Source of the DNA: Xanthobacteraceae bacterium | Lineage (GTDB): Bacteria; Pseudomonadota; Alphaproteobacteria; Rhizobiales; Xanthobacteraceae | Length of the DNA stretch: 34,903 bases | Direction of reading: 5' to 3' | NCBI GenBank assembly: GCA_028282095.1 | Contig: JANQIP010000250.1 | Location: forward strand, 2,501 to 37,403 | Shown here: positions 33,167 through 34,903 of the stretch, piece after piece | Numbering within the stretch: the stretch's first letter is position 1 | Layout: each line of letters begins with the position of its first letter | The notes under the pieces: model-generated | The model's database searches: none | What the model was told of the DNA's origin: nothing | What the model saw: only the letters and a program-made list of their open reading frames with translations | Translations under genes and position numbers: made by a program

Positions 33167-34618
33167 ATGACCGACTGGAGCCTGCTCGTTGACGAGGCCG
33201 ACATCGCGGCGCTGCTGCCGGACGCCTACGCGCATTACGCCCGGCCGATCAAACGGGCATTGACCGTCTTCCTCGAAGGGTTGCCGGTCGCGCATCAGGA
33301 TGCGGTCCTACGTGATCAGGCGGCGTTGGGACCGGCGGCGACGCTCCCCGAGCGGGTCGCGCGCCTGGCGCGAAGCTGCCCGGCGCTGCACAAGCTCGGG
33401 CAGACGCTCGCGCGCGACCGCCGGCTCCTGCCCGAGCTGCGGGTGCAATTGCAGCGGCTCGAATCGCTGCCGCCATCGATTCCCTTTGAGGAGATCGGCT
33501 CCATTCTGACGCGCGAGCTCGGGCCACTCGACCGGTGCGGAGTCGTGCTCGAACCTCCGGCGCTCGCCGAGGCGAGCGTCGCCGTCGTCGTGCCGTTTCG
33601 TTTCGAAGGGCGGGACGAAGGCGTGTTCAAGATCCTCAAGCCGGGCATTGAGGAAAGGCTCGAGCAGGAGCTTGCGCTGCTCGAACGGGTGGGCTGCCTG
33701 CTCGACGAGGAGTGCGAGACGCTCGCAATTCCGCGCCTCGATTACCGGGACGTGTTCGAAGGCCTTGCCGAGCGTTTGCGTCACGAGATTCGGCTCGATA
33801 TCGAGCAGCGCCATCTCGAATATGCGGGCGAGACCTACGGGAACGACCCGCGCATTCAGATTCCGGGTCTATTCGGTTTCTCGACGCCGCGCATCACCGC
33901 CATGGAGCGCGTCTACGGCGACAAGGTCACCGACTACCCCTTCGACGGCGAGGAGGATCGTCGCGCCTGCGCCGAGCTGTTGGTCACGTCCCTGATCGCG
34001 CGGCCGATCCTGTCGACCGGCGAGGCCGCGCTCTTTCACGGCGACCCGCATGCCGGCAACCTGCTGCGCACGCGCGATCGCCGCATCGCCATCCTCGACT
34101 GGAGCCTAGCGACGACGCTTGCCGAGGCGCGGCGCGTTGCTTTCGTCCAGATCGTGCTCGGCGCGGTGACGCTCGACGCCCGGCGCATCGCAGCAGCGCT
34201 CGCGGCGCTTTCAGAGCAGCAAGAGGTCGACCCGGACGCGGTGACGCCGGTGATTCACGCAGCACTCGACCGGTTGCGCGCGGGCGGCTTGCCGGGCCTG
34301 TTGTGGATCACCGACCTGCTCGACGACGCCGTGCAAGTCGGCGTGCGTTTCGACGCCAAGATGCTGGTGATGCGCAAGATGTTGCACGCGCTCGAAGGCG
34401 TGATCGCCGATATCGGCGCCGACCGTACCTGCATCGACGCCGTGCTGCTGCGCGATTTCTTCGCGCAGATGACGGCCGAATGGCCCTCCCGCCTTCTGGC
34501 GTCGCCCGGCAGCCGGGCGTTCGCAACGCGGCTGTCGAACGCCGACCTCGCCGGCGTGATGATGAGCATGCCGCTCACCGCCACCCGGTTTTGGCTCGAT
34601 CTTTCGTCCCGGCGCTAG
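33167..34618 (+). CDS. ABC1/UbiB-family (AarF-like) atypical kinase
   Basis: The 483-residue protein has the atypical kinase features of the ABC1 family: KLGQ at 76-79 (the KxGQ motif that lies over the active site), K155 in VFKILKPG as ATP-binding lysine, HGDPHAGNLL at 291-300 as catalytic loop, and ILDWS around 309-313 as metal-binding aspartate. The alanine-rich AxAS loop reads LAEASVAV at 133-140, a variant. The C-terminus is not clearly membrane-spanning, unlike UbiB. Family members assist ubiquinone synthesis or lipid metabolism, possibly as ATPases. This one is divergent from UbiB and could be a second paralog. The TAG stop (34616-34618) is the junction of TA with an inverted family 1 element. 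Confidence 0.88.
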   Translation: MTDWSLLVDEADIAALLPDAYAHYARPIKRALTVFLEGLPVAHQDAVLRDQAALGPAATLPERVARLARSCPALHKLGQTLARDRRLLPELRVQLQRLESLPPSIPFEEIGSILTRELGPLDRCGVVLEPPALAEASVAVVVPFRFEGRDEGVFKILKPGIEERLEQELALLERVGCLLDEECETLAIPRLDYRDVFEGLAERLRHEIRLDIEQRHLEYAGETYGNDPRIQIPGLFGFSTPRITAMERVYGDKVTDYPFDGEEDRRACAELLVTSLIARPILSTGEAALFHGDPHAGNLLRTRDRRIAILDWSLATTLAEARRVAFVQIVLGAVTLDARRIAAALAALSEQQEVDPDAVTPVIHAALDRLRAGGLPGLLWITDLLDDAVQVGVRFDAKMLVMRKMLHALEGVIADIGADRTCIDAVLLRDFFAQMTAEWPSRLLASPGSRAFATRLSNADLAGVMMSMPLTATRFWLDLSSRR

Positions 34619-34717
34619 AGCATGATCCCGAGAAATTGGCAGATTTTTCAGACAAGATCATGCAATCAAACAAAGAGAAAGGGGGCGCCGTTGAATCGAG
34701 CTGAAGCCATCGCGCTC
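34618..34717 (-). repeat. Family 1 hairpin element, copy 9 (full length, TA on both sides)
   Basis: An inverted 100-bp copy from GAGCATGATCCCGAGAAA to CATCGCGCTC. TA precedes it (34616-34617, within the stop of the ABC1 gene) and follows it (34718-34719). With the copy at 3861-3994 this is the clearest case of a TA target duplication. Confidence 0.92.
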
Positions 34718-34840
34718 TAGCTCACGGGCTCGCGGGTTACCTCTCCCCGCTTGCGGCTATCGTATTCACACATTTCTGTTTGCGGAGGAACGACGGGCCT
34801 GATTCCATGATGCGGGGTGGCGATTCGGGAGGCTGCGCGG

Positions 34841-34903
34841 ATGTTCGACCTTCATTATGGGCTGGGACAGTTTGGCGACCGCCGGCTGGCAAAAGGGGGG
34901 CGG
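34841..34903 (+). mobile_element. Possible start of an IS4-type transposase gene (cut by window edge)
   Basis: From the ATG at 34841 the frame stays open to the edge, with a 21-residue start that contains LGQFGDRRLAKGG. A FGDxRLxKxG segment close to the N-terminus recalls IS4/Tn5-type transposases. Upstream, a CTCTCCCCGCTTGCGG sequence that looks like the left part of a GC-rich palindrome is interrupted at about 34757 by AT-richer sequence (TATCGTATTCACACATT), a plausible insertion boundary. GGAGG lies 12 bases before the ATG. With 21 codons only, this remains tentative. Confidence 0.4.

Overview
The window looks like chromosomal DNA of a GC-rich alphaproteobacterium of the Hyphomicrobiales, probably near Bradyrhizobiaceae/Xanthobacteraceae. 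The evidence is gene content: the hpnCDE-shc hopanoid route, an HWE-type histidine kinase, a LivKHMGF uptake operon, an HPF/cold-shock fusion and an APH/P-loop kinase fusion. Intergenic regions are heavily seeded with short palindromic repeats. No tRNA, rRNA, CRISPR array, prophage or phage-defence system was seen.

Layout. 1-321 holds a partial conserved gene. 816-3388 has an APH/P-loop fusion converging on a diguanylate cyclase. 3994-11755 is a lipopolysaccharide inner-core region: hldE and hldD (ADP-heptose synthesis), waaF and waaC (heptosyltransferases II and I) and galE, with a GAF-GGDEF cyclase between. 12011-16786 is a branched-chain amino acid type ABC transporter (livF, G, M, H, K). 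17178-20234 has a Crp-like regulator, a small conserved unknown and an HPF-like ribosome factor with a cold-shock domain; a HpcH-type aldolase follows. 21155-27694 is a hopanoid module: a divergent prenyl synthase (ispA-like), then hpnC, hpnD, hpnE and shc, together enough to go from C5 units to hopene. 27749-34618 has a GlpD-like paralog with altered core motifs, an SDR without the usual catalytic serine, a PAS-HWE kinase, a thioredoxin-fold protein and an ABC1/UbiB-like kinase. The last 60 bases may start an IS4-type transposase.

The most striking feature is a dispersed element of about 100 bp with at least 17 full or decayed copies in 35 kb. One end carries the palindrome GAGCGCGAT...ATCGCGCTC. 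The other end carries a 44-nt hairpin (GCATGATC...GATCATGC). The two termini are imperfect inverted repeats (GAGCGCGATCC and GAGCATGATCC). Two copies are flanked by TA on both sides and several more on one side, as expected of a TA-targeting MITE. Because the element begins with G, an insertion at TA makes TAG. The stop codons of hldE, galE, hpnC and the ABC1 kinase gene are exactly that junction, waaC stops inside a decayed copy, and the GlpD-like protein ends in about 20 repeat-encoded residues. Two copies have expanded into tandem hairpin arrays (4 x 57 bp and 5 x 58-59 bp), and one array unit has a compensated two-base change in its stem. I read this as the window's main candidate for something under-described: a mobile hairpin that supplies gene 3' ends. 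Its function is inference.
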